A DNA stretch of 64,000 nt from the NCBI RefSeq assembly GCF_001905385.1, contig NZ_LIPF01000002.1, forward strand, positions 930,001 through 994,000, written 5' to 3'. This DNA comes from Streptomyces sp. CB02414. Its GTDB lineage: Bacteria > Actinomycetota > Actinomycetes > Streptomycetales > Streptomycetaceae. Within the stretch, counting starts at the first letter, position 1. Each line of letters begins with the position of its first letter. The notes beneath the pieces were generated by a model. That model had not been told where the DNA came from, ran no database searches, and saw only the letters and a list, made by a program, of their open reading frames with translations. Shown here in pieces: positions 24,552 to 33,367 of the stretch. Both the position numbers and the translations under genes were made by a program.

Positions 24552-24694
24552 CTACCGCGCGGACAGCCCGGGGGCGAGCAGCTCCAGCACGTCCTCCCAC
24601 CGGTAGCGGTCGGCCCCGCCGCCCGACTTCGGCCGGTGAGGCTTGTAGGAACTGACCAGGACGTCCATGGCGGGTGCTTCGCACAGGACGCGGG
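24552..24694 (-). pseudogene. Decayed 3' fragment of an XRE-linked flavoprotein gene
   Basis: This reads as LCEAPAM joined directly to DVLVSSYKPHRPKSGGG and DRYRWEDVLELLAPGLSAR-stop. It is a close relative of the C-terminus of the element's flavoprotein (11870-12415). The first about 107 codons are missing and 30 codons between two ATGG-containing points (CEAPAM-G and LREM-G) are deleted in frame. It lies 27 bp outside attR. It is probably the relic of an earlier related insertion or a chromosomal homologue that lost its front part. Confidence 0.75.
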
Positions 24695-24727
24695 GAGGTT
24701 GGGCCGGTCCGTATACGATCAGCCGCC

Positions 24728-25621
24728 ATGGACTGGCTGGAGCGGATCGCGAAGTTGCGGCAGTGGACCAGGAGCGGCACCCGCGCTCCGCACAAGCCGC
24801 TGCTGCTCCTGTACGCCCTCGGCCGGTTCCAGGACGATGCCGACGGCGGCCTGCGGTACACCGCGGTGGAGCGGGACTTGCAGGGTCTGCTGGTCGAGTA
24901 CGGGCCGCCGAACAAGACCACACCCGCCTATCCCTTCCACCACCTGGTCAGCGACGGAGTATGGGAAGTCCGCACCGATCGCGGACCGGGCAGCCCCGGC
25001 AGCGGGGTGCGGGACCTCCGGGAGACGGGCGCCACCGGGCGGCTCGCGCCGGATCTGCGAGCGGCGCTGCGACGTGAGCCGGACCTGCTCGGCAGGATCA
25101 CGCGACTGCTGCTCGACCTGCACTTCCCGCCCTCCCTGCACGGAGAACTGTGCGAAGCCGTCGGCCTGGAGCTGGAGCCGGGGGCGGGTGAACGGCTCTC
25201 GGCGGTACGCAGACAGCGGGACCCGCGGATGCGGGAGCTGGTCCTGACCGCCTACGAGTACCGGTGCGCCTTCTGCGGATACGACGGGAGGATCGGCGCG
25301 GTGCCGGTCGGGCTGGAGGCCGCCCACGTGCGGTGGTGGGCGTTCGGCGGACCCGACGAGACCGAGAACGGGCTGTGCCTGTGCTCGCTGCACCACAAGC
25401 TCTTCGACAAGGGCGTCCTCGGCGTGGGAGGCGACCGGCGCATCCTGGTCTCGCAGCGCTTCGTCGGCCACAGCCCCGCCGCCCGCGAGCACGTCATAGC
25501 CCTCGCGGGCCGCCCGCTCATCGGACCGCAGCCCGGCTCGCGTCCCGTCGCCGCGGCTCACCGCGACTGGCATGCGCGGCAGGTCTTCCACGGCGAACCG
25601 CGCCCTGCCGCCGCTGCCTGA
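24728..25621 (+). CDS. Phosphorothioated-DNA-binding restriction endonuclease (SBD-HNH)
   Basis: A 297-residue protein of the ScoMcrA/SprMcrA-like type IV restriction class. Residues of about 1-150 match the sulfur-binding domain region (IAKLRQWTRSGTRAPHKPLL, AYPFHHLVSDGVWEV, GSGVRDLRETG). The C-terminal half is an HNH nuclease: CAFCGY zinc ligands, GLEAAHVRWWAFGG, then NGLCLCSLHHKLFDKG with the catalytic His and second Cys/His cluster. Such enzymes cut DNA with phosphorothioate backbones and so bar Dnd-modified DNA. ATG 24728 is chosen as the start of the conserved N-terminus. It lies outside the element next to attR. Domain calls are from recognition of motifs, not a search. Confidence 0.82.
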   Translation: MDWLERIAKLRQWTRSGTRAPHKPLLLLYALGRFQDDADGGLRYTAVERDLQGLLVEYGPPNKTTPAYPFHHLVSDGVWEVRTDRGPGSPGSGVRDLRETGATGRLAPDLRAALRREPDLLGRITRLLLDLHFPPSLHGELCEAVGLELEPGAGERLSAVRRQRDPRMRELVLTAYEYRCAFCGYDGRIGAVPVGLEAAHVRWWAFGGPDETENGLCLCSLHHKLFDKGVLGVGGDRRILVSQRFVGHSPAAREHVIALAGRPLIGPQPGSRPVAAAHRDWHARQVFHGEPRPAAAA

Positions 25622-25660
25622 CCTCGGGAGTCATCCCGGAGAATCCCCTTCTGCCTGCTC

Positions 25661-26329
25661 TCACCTCTCGGCCATGAGTTCCTTCAGCGCGACGTTCAGT
25701 TCCAGCACGTTCACGCGGGGCTCGCCGATGAAGCCGAGCGTGCGGGGCTCGGTGTGCTCGTCGACCAGTTTCTGGACGCGTTCGGCGGGCAGTCCGTTGC
25801 GGTCGGCGACCCGGTGGACCTGGAGATCCGCGTACTCGGGAGAGATGTGCGGGTCCAGGCCGGAGCCGGAGGAGGTCACCGCGTCGGCCGGTACGTCGGA
25901 GGGGTTGACGGTGTAGCCGGCCACGGAGTTGTCCTCGATGACGGCGGCCTTGGCGTCCTTCACCCACTGCAGCAGCTCCGCGTTGTCGGCGGAGCGGTTG
26001 GTGGCTCCGGACAGGATGAGGTCGTACTGGGTGTTGACGCTGTTGGTGCCGAGGCCGTTGGCCGGACGGCCCTGGAACCACTTCAGGTCGGGTTCCGGGG
26101 TCTCCTGGCCGTCCTTCAGGGGGAGGTTGTACTGCTGGCCGATCAGGGAGGAGCCGACGACCTTTCCGTCGGCCTCGATCTCCGAGCCGTTCGCCCGGTC
26201 GGGGAAGAGGCCCTGGGCGATGCCGGTGATCAGCAGGGGGTAGGCGATTCCGGTGACGACGGTCAGGACGAGAAGGGCGCGCAGGCCCGCCACGAGCAGC
26301 CGGGCGGTGTTGGTTACGGACGTGTTCAT
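25661..26329 (-). CDS. kdpC: Potassium-transporting ATPase subunit C
   Basis: A 222-residue KdpC. It has one N-terminal membrane helix (LLVAGLRALLVLTVVTGIAY) and the family signature GLFPDRANGSEI, plus SDVPADAVTSSGSGLDPHIS (a conserved DPHIS motif) and VLELNVALKELM at the end. KdpC supports KdpB and raises affinity for ATP in the high-affinity K+ pump. ATG 26329 is preferred, since MNTSVTNTARL matches the family N-terminus; a TTG at 26338 overlapping the kdpB stop is possible. It is the last gene of the leftward kdp operon, with the genes converging on the restriction gene. Confidence 0.92.
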   Translation of the reverse strand: MNTSVTNTARLLVAGLRALLVLTVVTGIAYPLLITGIAQGLFPDRANGSEIEADGKVVGSSLIGQQYNLPLKDGQETPEPDLKWFQGRPANGLGTNSVNTQYDLILSGATNRSADNAELLQWVKDAKAAVIEDNSVAGYTVNPSDVPADAVTSSGSGLDPHISPEYADLQVHRVADRNGLPAERVQKLVDEHTEPRTLGFIGEPRVNVLELNVALKELMAER

Positions 26330-26334
26330 GGCGG

Positions 26335-28527
26335 TCAACCGATTCCGGGAATGAGCGAGACGATCAGGTCGATGAGCTTGATGCCGATGAACGGGGCGAT
26401 CAGCCCGCCGAGGCCGTAGACGGTGAGGTTGCGGCGCAGCAGCCGGTCGGCGCTGACCGGCCGGTAGCGCACCCCCTTCAGGGCGAGCGGGACCAGCGCG
26501 ACGATGATCAGCGCGTTGAAGATCACCGCGGAGAGGATCGCCGAGTCCGGCGAGGACAGCCGCATGATGTTGAGCTTGTCCAGGCCCGGATAGACGGCCG
26601 CGAACAGCGCCGGGATGATCGCGAAGTACTTGGCGACGTCGTTGGCGATGGAGAACGTCGTCAAGGCACCCCGGGTGATCAGGAGTTGCTTGCCGATCTC
26701 GACGATCTCGATGAGCTTGGTCGGGTTGGAGTCGAGGTCGACCATGTTGCCGGCCTCCTTGGCGGCCGACGTGCCGGTGTTCATCGCCACGCCGACGTCG
26801 GCCTGCGCGAGGGCGGGCGCGTCGTTGGTGCCGTCGCCGGTCATCGCGACCAGCTTGCCGCCGGCCTGCTCCCGTTTGATCAGGGCCATCTTGTCCTCGG
26901 GGGTGGCCTCCGCGAGGAAGTCGTCGACGCCCGCCTCGTCGGCTATCGCCTTCGCGGTCAGGGGGTTATCGCCAGTGATCATGACGGTCCTGATGCCCAT
27001 GCGGCGCAGTTCCGCGAACCGCTCGCGCATGCCTTGCTTGACGACGTCCTTGAGGTGGATGACCCCGAGGACGCGGGCGCCTCGCTCGTCCTCGACCGCT
27101 ACCAGCAGCGGCGTGCCGCCCGCGGCGGAGATGCGCTCGGCGGCCGTGTCCGCGTCCCCGGCCACCGTGCCGCCGCGCTCCCGGACCCAGGCGATGACGG
27201 AGCCCGCGGCGCCCTTGCGGACGCGCCGGCCGTCGACGTCGACGCCGGACATGCGGGTCTGGGCGGTGAAGGAGATCCATTCGGCGCCGACGATTTCGCC
27301 CGAAGAGAAAGGCGCGCGAAGCGCTTCCTCAGAAGGGTGGTGGTGGGCGACGGGTGGGCGTTCGCGCAGGCCGTACTTCTCCTCGGCGAGGACGACCACC
27401 GAACGGCCCTCGGGCGTCTCGTCGGCCAGCGAGGAGAGCTGGGCGGCGTCCGCGACCTCGGCCGCGGTGGTGCCGCTCACCGGCACGAACTCGGCGGCCT
27501 GCCGGTTGCCGAGCGTGATGGTGCCGGTCTTGTCCAGCAGCAGCGTGGAGACGTCACCGGCGGCCTCGACCGCGCGGCCCGACATCGCCAGCACGTTGCG
27601 CTGCACCAGGCGGTCCATGCCCGCGATGCCGATCGCGGAGAGCAGCGCGCCGATCGTGGTGGGGATCAGGCACACCAGCAGCGCCACCAGCACGGGCATC
27701 GTCAGTTCGGTGCCCGCGTAGTCGGCGAGGGGCGGGAGGGTGGCGCAGGCCAGCAGGAAGACGACGGTCAGCGAGGCGAGCAGGATGTTCAGCGCGACCT
27801 CGTTCGGCGTCTTCTGCCGGGCCGCGCCCTCGACCAGGTTGATCATCCGGTCGATGAAGGTCTCGCCCGGCCTGGTGGTGATCCGGACGACGATGCGGTC
27901 GGAGAGCACCTTGGTGCCGCCGGTGACGGCGCTGCGGTCGCCGCCGGACTCGCGGATGACGGGCGCGGACTCGCCGGTGATCGCCGACTCGTCGACCGAG
28001 GCGACGCCCTCGACGACGTCGCCGTCGCCGGGGATGACGTCGCCGGCCTCGCAGACGACCAGGTCGCCGACGCGCAGCTCGGTGCCGGCCACCGTGCTGC
28101 CGTCGGCCCGGCGGGCGACGGTGTCGGTCTTGGCCCTGCGCAGCGTGTCGGCCTGCGCCTTGCCGCGGCCCTCGGCGACGGCCTCCGCCAGGTTGGCGAA
28201 GATCACGGTCAGCCAGAGCCAGGCGCTGATGGTCCAGCCGAACCAGTCGCCGGGGTCGGTGAAGGAGAACACCGTGGTCAGGACGGAGCCGACGAGGACG
28301 ACGAACATGACGGGCGACTTCACCATCACCCGCGGGTCGAGCTTGCGCAGCGCGTCGGGCAGCGACCTGACCAGTTGCCTCGGTTCGAAGAGGCCCGCGC
28401 CGACGCGGCCCCCCGGCTTGTGCCCGGCCGGTGTGTCGTCGTGCGGCGCCCGGGGGCCGGTGGCCGTGGACGTGGCTGTGGACATGGAGTCCTCGTGCTT
28501 CTGGGTGTCGGTCGTGTCGGTGGTCAT
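26335..28527 (-). CDS. kdpB: Potassium-transporting P-type ATPase subunit B
   Basis: A 730-residue P1A-type ATPase. Seen: the phosphorylation motif [10 protein letters not shown], the TGES-type motif ([10 protein letters not shown]), [20 protein letters not shown] near the hinge, and [14 protein letters not shown]. The N-terminal about 50 residues form a polar extension (Thr/Asp/Ser-rich) longer than in E. coli (682 residues). ATG 28527 overlaps the kdpA stop (ATGA); the same frame is open further upstream inside kdpA antisense context but is not used. It hydrolyses ATP to drive K+ uptake through KdpA under low K+. Confidence 0.96.
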   Translation of the reverse strand: MTTDTTDTQKHEDSMSTATSTATGPRAPHDDTPAGHKPGGRVGAGLFEPRQLVRSLPDALRKLDPRVMVKSPVMFVVLVGSVLTTVFSFTDPGDWFGWTISAWLWLTVIFANLAEAVAEGRGKAQADTLRRAKTDTVARRADGSTVAGTELRVGDLVVCEAGDVIPGDGDVVEGVASVDESAITGESAPVIRESGGDRSAVTGGTKVLSDRIVVRITTRPGETFIDRMINLVEGAARQKTPNEVALNILLASLTVVFLLACATLPPLADYAGTELTMPVLVALLVCLIPTTIGALLSAIGIAGMDRLVQRNVLAMSGRAVEAAGDVSTLLLDKTGTITLGNRQAAEFVPVSGTTAAEVADAAQLSSLADETPEGRSVVVLAEEKYGLRERPPVAHHHPSEEALRAPFSSGEIVGAEWISFTAQTRMSGVDVDGRRVRKGAAGSVIAWVRERGGTVAGDADTAAERISAAGGTPLLVAVEDERGARVLGVIHLKDVVKQGMRERFAELRRMGIRTVMITGDNPLTAKAIADEAGVDDFLAEATPEDKMALIKREQAGGKLVAMTGDGTNDAPALAQADVGVAMNTGTSAAKEAGNMVDLDSNPTKLIEIVEIGKQLLITRGALTTFSIANDVAKYFAIIPALFAAVYPGLDKLNIMRLSSPDSAILSAVIFNALIIVALVPLALKGVRYRPVSADRLLRRNLTVYGLGGLIAPFIGIKLIDLIVSLIPGIG

Positions 28528-30239
28528 GCCGCCAGCCCTTCGGCGAGCGGGCCCAGGGCGAGTGCCGGGAAGTAGGTCAGACCGGTGATGATGAGGATCG
28601 CGCCCACGAGCAGGCCGGTGAACAGCGGTTTCTCGGTGCGCAAGGTGCCCGCGGTGGCGGGCACGGGCTTCTGTCCGGCGAGTGAGCCGGCGAGCGCCAG
28701 GACGAACACCATCGGCAGGAAACGGCCGAGCAGCATGGCCAGGCCCAGGGTCGTGTTGAACCACTGGGTGTCGGCGTTCAGACCGGCGAAGGCCGAGCCG
28801 TTGTTGTTCGAGGCGGAGGTGTAGGCGTACAGGATCTCGGAGAAGCCGTGGGCGCCGGTGTTGGTCATCGAGTCGCCCGGGGTGGGCAGGGCCATCGCCG
28901 CGGCGGTGAAGGTGAGGACCAGCGTCGGGGTGACGAGGATGTAGCAGGCGGCGAACTTGATCTCCCGGCTGCCGATCTTCTTGCCCAGGTACTCCGGGGT
29001 GCGCCCGACCATGAGCCCCGCGATGAAGACCGCGATGACCGCCATGATCAGCATGCCGTAGAGCCCGGACCCGACACCGCCGGGCGCGATCTCGCCCAGC
29101 ATCATGCCGAGCATGGTGATGCCACCGCCGAGGCCGGTGAAGGAGGAGTGGAAGGAGTCCACCGCGCCGGTGGAGGTGAGGGTGGTGGACACCGCGAAGA
29201 GCGACGAGCCGCCGATGCCGAAGCGCAGCTCCTTGCCCTCCATCGCACCGCCGGCCGCCTGGAGGGCGGGGCCGTGGTGGGCGAACTCGGTCCACATCAT
29301 CAACGCGACGAAGCCGGCCCAGACGGTGGCCATGGTCGCGAGGATCGCGTAGCCCTGGCGCACCGAACCGACCATGACGCCGAAGGTCCGGGTGAGGGCG
29401 ACGGGGATCAGCAGGATCAGGAAGACCTCGAACAGGTTGGTGAACGGGGTGGGGTTCTCGAAGGGGTGGGCGCTGTTGGCGTTGAAGTAGCCGCCGCCGT
29501 TGGTGCCCAGCTCCTTGATGACCTCCTGCGAGGCGACCGCGCCGCCGTTCCACTGCTGCGAACCGCCGGTGCTGTGCTCATTCAAGAATTGACCGACCTC
29601 GTGGATGCCGGAGAAGTTCTGGATGACGCCGCAGGCCACCAGGACCACCGCGCCGACCGCCGCGAGCGGCACCAGGACGCGGACGACGCCGCGCACCAGG
29701 TCGGCCCAGAAGTTGCCCAGTTCGCCGGTGCGGATGGGGGTCCCCCCGCTCGAGCGAAGCCGAGAGTGGGGGAGGGCGAAGCCGCGTACGAGGGCGATGG
29801 CGACGGCGATGCCGACGGCCGCGGAGACGAAGTTCTGCACGGCGAGCCCGGCGGTCTGCACGACGTGGCCCATGGCCTGTTCGCCGTAGTACGACTGCCA
29901 GTTGGTGTTGGCCACGAAGGACGCGGCGGTGTTGAACGCCTGGTCCGGGTCGATGGAGGCGAAGCCCAGCGAGCCGGGCAGCACGCCCTGGAGCCGCTGG
30001 AGCAGGTAGAGGAAGACGACGCCCGCGAAGGAGAAGGCGAGGACGCCGCGCAGGTACGCGGTCCAGCGCATCCGGGTGTCGGGGTCGGCACCGATGCCCT
30101 TGTAGATCCACCTCTCGACCCGCAGGTGCCGGGGAGACGAGTAGACCCGGGCCATGTAGGTGCCGAGGGGGACGTGGGCGAGCGCCAGCGCGGCCAGCAG
30201 GGCGAGCATCTGGAGCACGCCGGCGAGGACGGGGCTCAT
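28524..30239 (-). CDS. kdpA: Potassium-transporting ATPase subunit A
   Basis: A 571-residue K+ channel-like subunit with about ten membrane helices. It includes the selectivity-filter segments [55 protein letters not shown] and the [14 protein letters not shown] region. Compared with the family, residues around 155-170 contain an unusual Ser/Arg/Gly-rich insert encoded by a 39-bp palindromic repeat at 29735-29773. It starts at ATG 30239, 7 nt after kdpF, and its stop overlaps kdpB. Confidence 0.96.
   Translation of the reverse strand: MSPVLAGVLQMLALLAALALAHVPLGTYMARVYSSPRHLRVERWIYKGIGADPDTRMRWTAYLRGVLAFSFAGVVFLYLLQRLQGVLPGSLGFASIDPDQAFNTAASFVANTNWQSYYGEQAMGHVVQTAGLAVQNFVSAAVGIAVAIALVRGFALPHSRLRSSGGTPIRTGELGNFWADLVRGVVRVLVPLAAVGAVVLVACGVIQNFSGIHEVGQFLNEHSTGGSQQWNGGAVASQEVIKELGTNGGGYFNANSAHPFENPTPFTNLFEVFLILLIPVALTRTFGVMVGSVRQGYAILATMATVWAGFVALMMWTEFAHHGPALQAAGGAMEGKELRFGIGGSSLFAVSTTLTSTGAVDSFHSSFTGLGGGITMLGMMLGEIAPGGVGSGLYGMLIMAVIAVFIAGLMVGRTPEYLGKKIGSREIKFAACYILVTPTLVLTFTAAAMALPTPGDSMTNTGAHGFSEILYAYTSASNNNGSAFAGLNADTQWFNTTLGLAMLLGRFLPMVFVLALAGSLAGQKPVPATAGTLRTEKPLFTGLLVGAILIITGLTYFPALALGPLAEGLAA
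29735..29773. repeat. Palindromic repeat inserted in kdpA
   Basis: A G/C-rich imperfect palindrome with arms TGGGGGTCCCCCC... and ...GAGAGTGGGGG around GCTCGAGCGAAGC, inside the kdpA coding sequence. It keeps the frame and adds about 13 residues ([12 protein letters not shown] type) in a poorly conserved loop. I recognise this style of repeat as recurrent in Streptomyces genomes, mostly between genes. Whether this copy is mobile cannot be told from one copy. Confidence 0.6.
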
Positions 30240-30246
30240 GGGGTGC

Positions 30247-30336
30247 TCAGAACCTCTCCGGGTGGATCAGGGCGAGGACGAGGTAACCCAGCAGGGAGAC
30301 GGCCACGATCAGGCCGACGACGTTCTCTGCGGTCAC
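30247..30336 (-). CDS. kdpF: KdpF small membrane subunit
   Basis: A 29-residue peptide, GTG 30336 to TGA 30247: a single hydrophobic helix ([19 protein letters not shown]) with the family ending HPERF. KdpF stabilises the KdpABC complex. The start overlaps the stop of the small gene upstream (GTGA), and kdpA begins 7 nt downstream, so all are coupled. Confidence 0.9.
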   Translation of the reverse strand: MTAENVVGLIVAVSLLGYLVLALIHPERF

Positions 30337-30416
30337 AGCTTCGTCACCCCCTTGGCGACGAGAGCCACGAGCGCGAACACCGCGATCGTGGTGACGACGA
30401 AGGCCACGTCGGCCAT
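30333..30416 (-). CDS. Small membrane peptide leading the kdp operon
   Basis: A 27-residue peptide, ATG 30416 with GGAG 6 nt upstream and TGA at 30333 overlapping the kdpF start. One hydrophobic segment (VAFVVTTIAVFALVALVA) is followed by KGVTKL. The size and helix mirror KdpF, but the sequence differs. It could be a second small subunit or a leader that couples translation to kdpF. I do not know an assigned function. Confidence 0.6.
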   Translation of the reverse strand: MADVAFVVTTIAVFALVALVAKGVTKL

Positions 30417-30492
30417 CGCGAGCTCCTAGTGAGGTTCGAACGAGAGTCTGACAACGAGATGAGACCCCCGGTACGACCCGATTCGGCCGCCG

Positions 30493-30544
30493 TTGATGGC
30501 TTCCTTACGGCGGCCCGAGCGGCTTTGATGCATCTCTTACGGCG
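30493..30544. promoter_or_regulatory. Duplicated 20-bp motif upstream of the kdp operon
   Basis: TTGATGGCTTCCTTACGGCG (30493-30512) and TTGATGCATCTCTTACGGCG (30525-30544) share 16 of 20 bases and start 32 bp apart, about three helical turns. They lie 77-128 bp upstream of the first kdp start, as expected for a response-regulator (KdpE-type) or other activator site. No kdpDE genes are in the window. Confidence 0.5.
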
Positions 30545-30581
30545 CCGGTGAACACGCGATGCGCGGGCTCCCGTGCTCCGG

Positions 30582-30956
30582 TCAGCCCCAGACCCCGTCC
30601 GCGATCGCGGCGCCGAGGAAGGCCGCGCCCAGGCCGGCGGTGACACCGGCGACGACGTTGGCGGCGGCCAGGAGCCGCGCCCCGGTCTCGGCCAGCCGCA
30701 GCGTCTCGTAGGAGAAGGTGGAGTAGGTGGTCAGCGCTCCGCAGAACCCGGTACCGACCAGCAGCCGCACCGAGTCCGAGGCGGCGCCGTGGGCGGCCGC
30801 GCCGGTGAGCGTGCCGAGGACCAGGCAGCCGACGACGTTGACGGTGAAGGTGCCCCAGGGGAAGAGGGTGCCGTGCCGGGCCTGGACCGCGCGGTCGGTC
30901 AGATACCGCAGGGGCGCACCGACCATGGCGCCGGTCACGACGAGCAGCCAGTTCAC
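30582..30956 (-). CDS. crcB: Fluoride channel/exporter subunit CrcB (second of pair)
   Basis: A 124-residue Fluc protein with four membrane helices. Signature: [30 protein letters not shown], and [17 protein letters not shown] with the phenylalanine-box and Thr/Ser track. Fluc channels export F-; in many actinomycetes two different subunits pair as a heterodimer. GTG 30956 has GGGAGG upstream and overlaps the stop of the other crcB by 4 nt, so equal co-expression is expected. Confidence 0.93.
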   Translation of the reverse strand: MNWLLVVTGAMVGAPLRYLTDRAVQARHGTLFPWGTFTVNVVGCLVLGTLTGAAAHGAASDSVRLLVGTGFCGALTTYSTFSYETLRLAETGARLLAAANVVAGVTAGLGAAFLGAAIADGVWG

Positions 30957-31456
30957 TTGCGCCTCCCGGGGATCAGGCGTCGGGTGAGGCTCGCGGCGCA
31001 CCACACGCCGGCGAGGGCGGCCGACACGGTGGCGGCCAGGTAGGCGAGGGCGGTGCCGGGATCGCCGCCTTGGAGCAGGCGCTGGATGCCGACGGCGTAG
31101 GTGGAGAAGGTGGTGAAGCCGCCCAGGACGCCGGTGCCGAAGAACGGGCGCAGCAGGCGGTGCGCGCACCACACGTCGGTGACGAGCACCATGAAGACGC
31201 CGATCACCGCGCAGCCGGCCGCGTTGACCAGCAGGGTGGTCCAGGGGAAGGCGCCGGGCGCGGTGGGCCACAGCAGCGAGGCGGCGTAGCGGGCCGTGGC
31301 GCCCAGGGCACCGCCGGCCGCGACCGCAAGGAGGACGGGCGCCTGTCCGCCGGCGAGCTCGCGCCGCTGGGCGGGCACCGACAGGTCGACGTCCGGGTCG
31401 ATGGGCTCGCGGCCCTCGGGGCCCACCGGCGGTGGCTTGCGCGGGGTGTTCCGCAA
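30953..31456 (-). CDS. crcB: Fluoride channel/exporter subunit CrcB (first of pair)
   Basis: A 167-residue Fluc protein. The first about 40 residues are a polar Pro/Arg-rich extension not shared with its partner; then [32 protein letters not shown] and [17 protein letters not shown]. The extension could lie in the cytoplasm and fix orientation in an antiparallel heterodimer. ATG 31456 is taken, though a later start nearer the first helix is possible. It overlaps the second crcB. No fluoride riboswitch could be built upstream from the sequence. Confidence 0.92.
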   Translation of the reverse strand: MRNTPRKPPPVGPEGREPIDPDVDLSVPAQRRELAGGQAPVLLAVAAGGALGATARYAASLLWPTAPGAFPWTTLLVNAAGCAVIGVFMVLVTDVWCAHRLLRPFFGTGVLGGFTTFSTYAVGIQRLLQGGDPGTALAYLAATVSAALAGVWCAASLTRRLIPGRRK

Positions 31457-31645
31457 CGCGGGTCTCCTACTCGTGCGGCCGCCCGGGCATGCGGACGGTC
31501 CTGGTCACCAGTAGGGACTGTTGGCGGCGTCGGTGCCGCGGTTCGGGTACGGCGAGCCCCACCGCCGCGCGGCCACCCGGACGGGGCAGGCCGCTGCCGC
31601 CCAGGGTAGCCCAGCGGCGCCGGCGCGAGTGGCGCCCCGGTCCCG

Positions 31646-31686
31646 CTACGAGTCCTGTCCCGGACCGTCCGGGACGGGACTCGTAG
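31646..31686. repeat. 41-bp near-perfect palindrome between crcB and padR
   Basis: The left arm CTACGAGTCCTGTCCCGGAC (31646-31665) and its inverted copy at 31667-31686 have 20-bp arms with one mismatch and a single central base. It stands between divergent genes, so a simple terminator role is unlikely. It could be an operator or cruciform, or a hairpin in the 5' leader of either gene. Confidence 0.75.
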
Positions 31687-31695
31687 ACTCGACGG

Positions 31696-31705
31696 CCGAT
31701 ATCGG
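31696..31705. promoter_or_regulatory. PadR-type operator candidate (padR side)
   Basis: The perfect palindrome CCGATATCGG lies 26 bp upstream of the padR GTG. The core CGATATCG recurs upstream of the APC permease (33368-33377), which supports autoregulation plus control of the permease. Confidence 0.5.
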
Positions 31706-31731
31706 TTGCGTCACTGTCGGAGGTGGACCGG

Positions 31732-32061
31732 GTGCGGGAGTTCCAGCGGGGCGCGGTGCGGCTGCACATCCTGCACCACGCGGCCCAGGAGGAGATCCAC
31801 GGTGCCTGGATGACCGCGGAACTGGCCCGGCACGGGTACCGGATCAGCCCCGGCACCCTCTATCCGACGCTGCACCGCCTGGAGGCGGACGGGCTGCTCG
31901 CCTCCGAGCAGCGCGTGGTGGACGGCCGCACGCGCCGCGTCTACCGGGCGACCGAGGCGGGGAAGGCGGCCCTCGCCGAGGACCGCAGGGCCCTGGAGGA
32001 ACTGGCCCGCGAGGTGCTCGGCGACGAGCGGCATCGCCCTGAGCCTTCACCAGGAACGTGA
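31732..32061 (+). CDS. PadR-family transcriptional regulator
   Basis: A 109-residue winged-helix regulator. GTG 31732 is chosen because GGAGG ends a few nt upstream; a GTG at 31723 lies on that site. PadR signature: LHILHHAAQEEIHGAWMTAEL, ISPGTLYPTLHRLEADGLL, then RRVYRATEAGKAAL in the wing. The C-terminal dimer helix is short, as in subfamily s2. It faces the APC permease gene, converging with 6 bp between stops, so the pair probably forms one local regulatory unit through the shared CGATATCG motif. Confidence 0.85.
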   Translation: MREFQRGAVRLHILHHAAQEEIHGAWMTAELARHGYRISPGTLYPTLHRLEADGLLASEQRVVDGRTRRVYRATEAGKAALAEDRRALEELAREVLGDERHRPEPSPGT

Positions 32062-32067
32062 CTTCGG

Positions 32068-33345
32068 CTACGCGTCGCGGGAGGCGAGTGCCCGGCGGAT
32101 GCCGTACGCGATGACGCCGACGGCGAGCACGGCTGCCCCGGAGATCACGGAGGAGGCCGGCAGGGTGAACGCCAGCAGCAGGCAGCCCGCGAACCCGGCC
32201 ACCGGGACCAGGCGCGGCGGGCGGCCCTCCGCGGGTGTCAGCGTCCAGGCGGAGGCGTTGGCCACGGCGTAGTACGCCAGGACCGCGAACGACGAGAAGC
32301 CGATCGCCCCGCGCAGGTCCGCCGTCGCGGCGAGCACGGCCACCACGGCGCCCACGAGCAGTTCGGCCCGGTGCGGCACCTTGTACCGCGGGTGGACGGC
32401 GGCCAGGCCGTGCGGAAGATGCCGGTCGCGGGCCATGGCCAGGGTGGTGCGGGAGACGCCGAGGATCAGCGCCAGCAACGAGCCGAGCGCGGCCACCGCC
32501 GCCCCGGCCCGGACCACCGGCGACAGCCAGTCGGCGCCCGCGGCCCGCACCGCGTCCGACAGCGGCGCGGTGGCCTCGGCCAGCCCCTCGGGGCCGAGCA
32601 CCGACAGGACGGCGAGCGCCACGAGGACGTACACGGCGAGCGCCATGCCCAGGGCGAGCGGAACGGCGCGGGGGATGGTGCGGGCCGGGTCGCGGACCTC
32701 CTCGCCCAGGGTGGCGATGCGCGCGTATCCGGCGAACGCGAAGAACAGCAGGCCCGCGGCCTGGAGCACCCCGCGCGCGTCGGTGTCGCCCCCGACGTCC
32801 CAGCGGGCGGCGTCCGCCGTGCCGGAGCCGAGGGAGGCGATCACCACCGCCGCCAGCACCGCCAGGACCACGGCGACGATCACGCGGGTCAGCCACGCCG
32901 ACTTCTGCACGCCGGCGTAGTTCACGGCGGTCAGCGCCACCACCGCGGCGACGGCGACGGCGTGCGCCTGGCCGGGCCAGACGTACGCGCCGACGGTCAG
33001 GGCCATGGCCGCGCAGGAGGCGGTCTTGCCGACGACGAAGGCCCAGCCGGCGAGGTGGCCCCAGAAGTCGCCGAGCCGCTCCCGGCCGTAGACGTAGGTG
33101 CCGCCGGAGGCGGGGTAGCGGGCGGCGAGCCGCGCGGAGGAGGTGGCGTTGCAGTACGCCACCACGGCGGCCACCGCGAGCCCCAGCAGGAGCCCGGAGC
33201 CGGCGGCGCGGGCGGCCGGGGCGAGCGCCGCGAAGATCCCCGCGCCGATCATCGAGCCCAGCCCGATCGTCACGGCGTCGGGCACGCCCAGCCGCCGCCG
33301 CAACTCGTCCGGCGTCCCCGCCGCGGCGGTCGAAGACTCGCCCAT
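32068..33345 (-). CDS. APC-superfamily amino acid permease
   Basis: A 425-residue transporter with about twelve membrane helices. APC landmarks: VTIGLGSMIGAGIFAALAP in helix 1, ARYPASGGTYVYGRERLG, FFAFAGYARIATLGEEVRDP (helix 6 region and the conserved E/R loop) and MARDRHLPHGLAAVHPRY. ATG 33345 has AGGAGG 6 nt upstream. It imports an amino acid or amine; the substrate is not evident. It converges with padR and has CGATATCG-like sites upstream. Confidence 0.88.
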   Translation of the reverse strand: MGESSTAAAGTPDELRRRLGVPDAVTIGLGSMIGAGIFAALAPAARAAGSGLLLGLAVAAVVAYCNATSSARLAARYPASGGTYVYGRERLGDFWGHLAGWAFVVGKTASCAAMALTVGAYVWPGQAHAVAVAAVVALTAVNYAGVQKSAWLTRVIVAVVLAVLAAVVIASLGSGTADAARWDVGGDTDARGVLQAAGLLFFAFAGYARIATLGEEVRDPARTIPRAVPLALGMALAVYVLVALAVLSVLGPEGLAEATAPLSDAVRAAGADWLSPVVRAGAAVAALGSLLALILGVSRTTLAMARDRHLPHGLAAVHPRYKVPHRAELLVGAVVAVLAATADLRGAIGFSSFAVLAYYAVANASAWTLTPAEGRPPRLVPVAGFAGCLLLAFTLPASSVISGAAVLAVGVIAYGIRRALASRDA

Positions 33346-33367
33346 CAGCCCTCCTGGATTACGGTTC

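Noticed and set aside
30420..30580. ydaO (c-di-AMP) riboswitch before the kdp operon
   Set aside because: No ydaO consensus was found; the region holds only the duplicated 20-bp motif.
31457..31645. Fluoride riboswitch upstream of the crcB pair
   Set aside because: I looked for the conserved GAUG...CUGAUG core on the reverse strand and could not assemble the expected helices and pseudoknot; only a long palindrome and a CTGGTCACCAG repeat are present.
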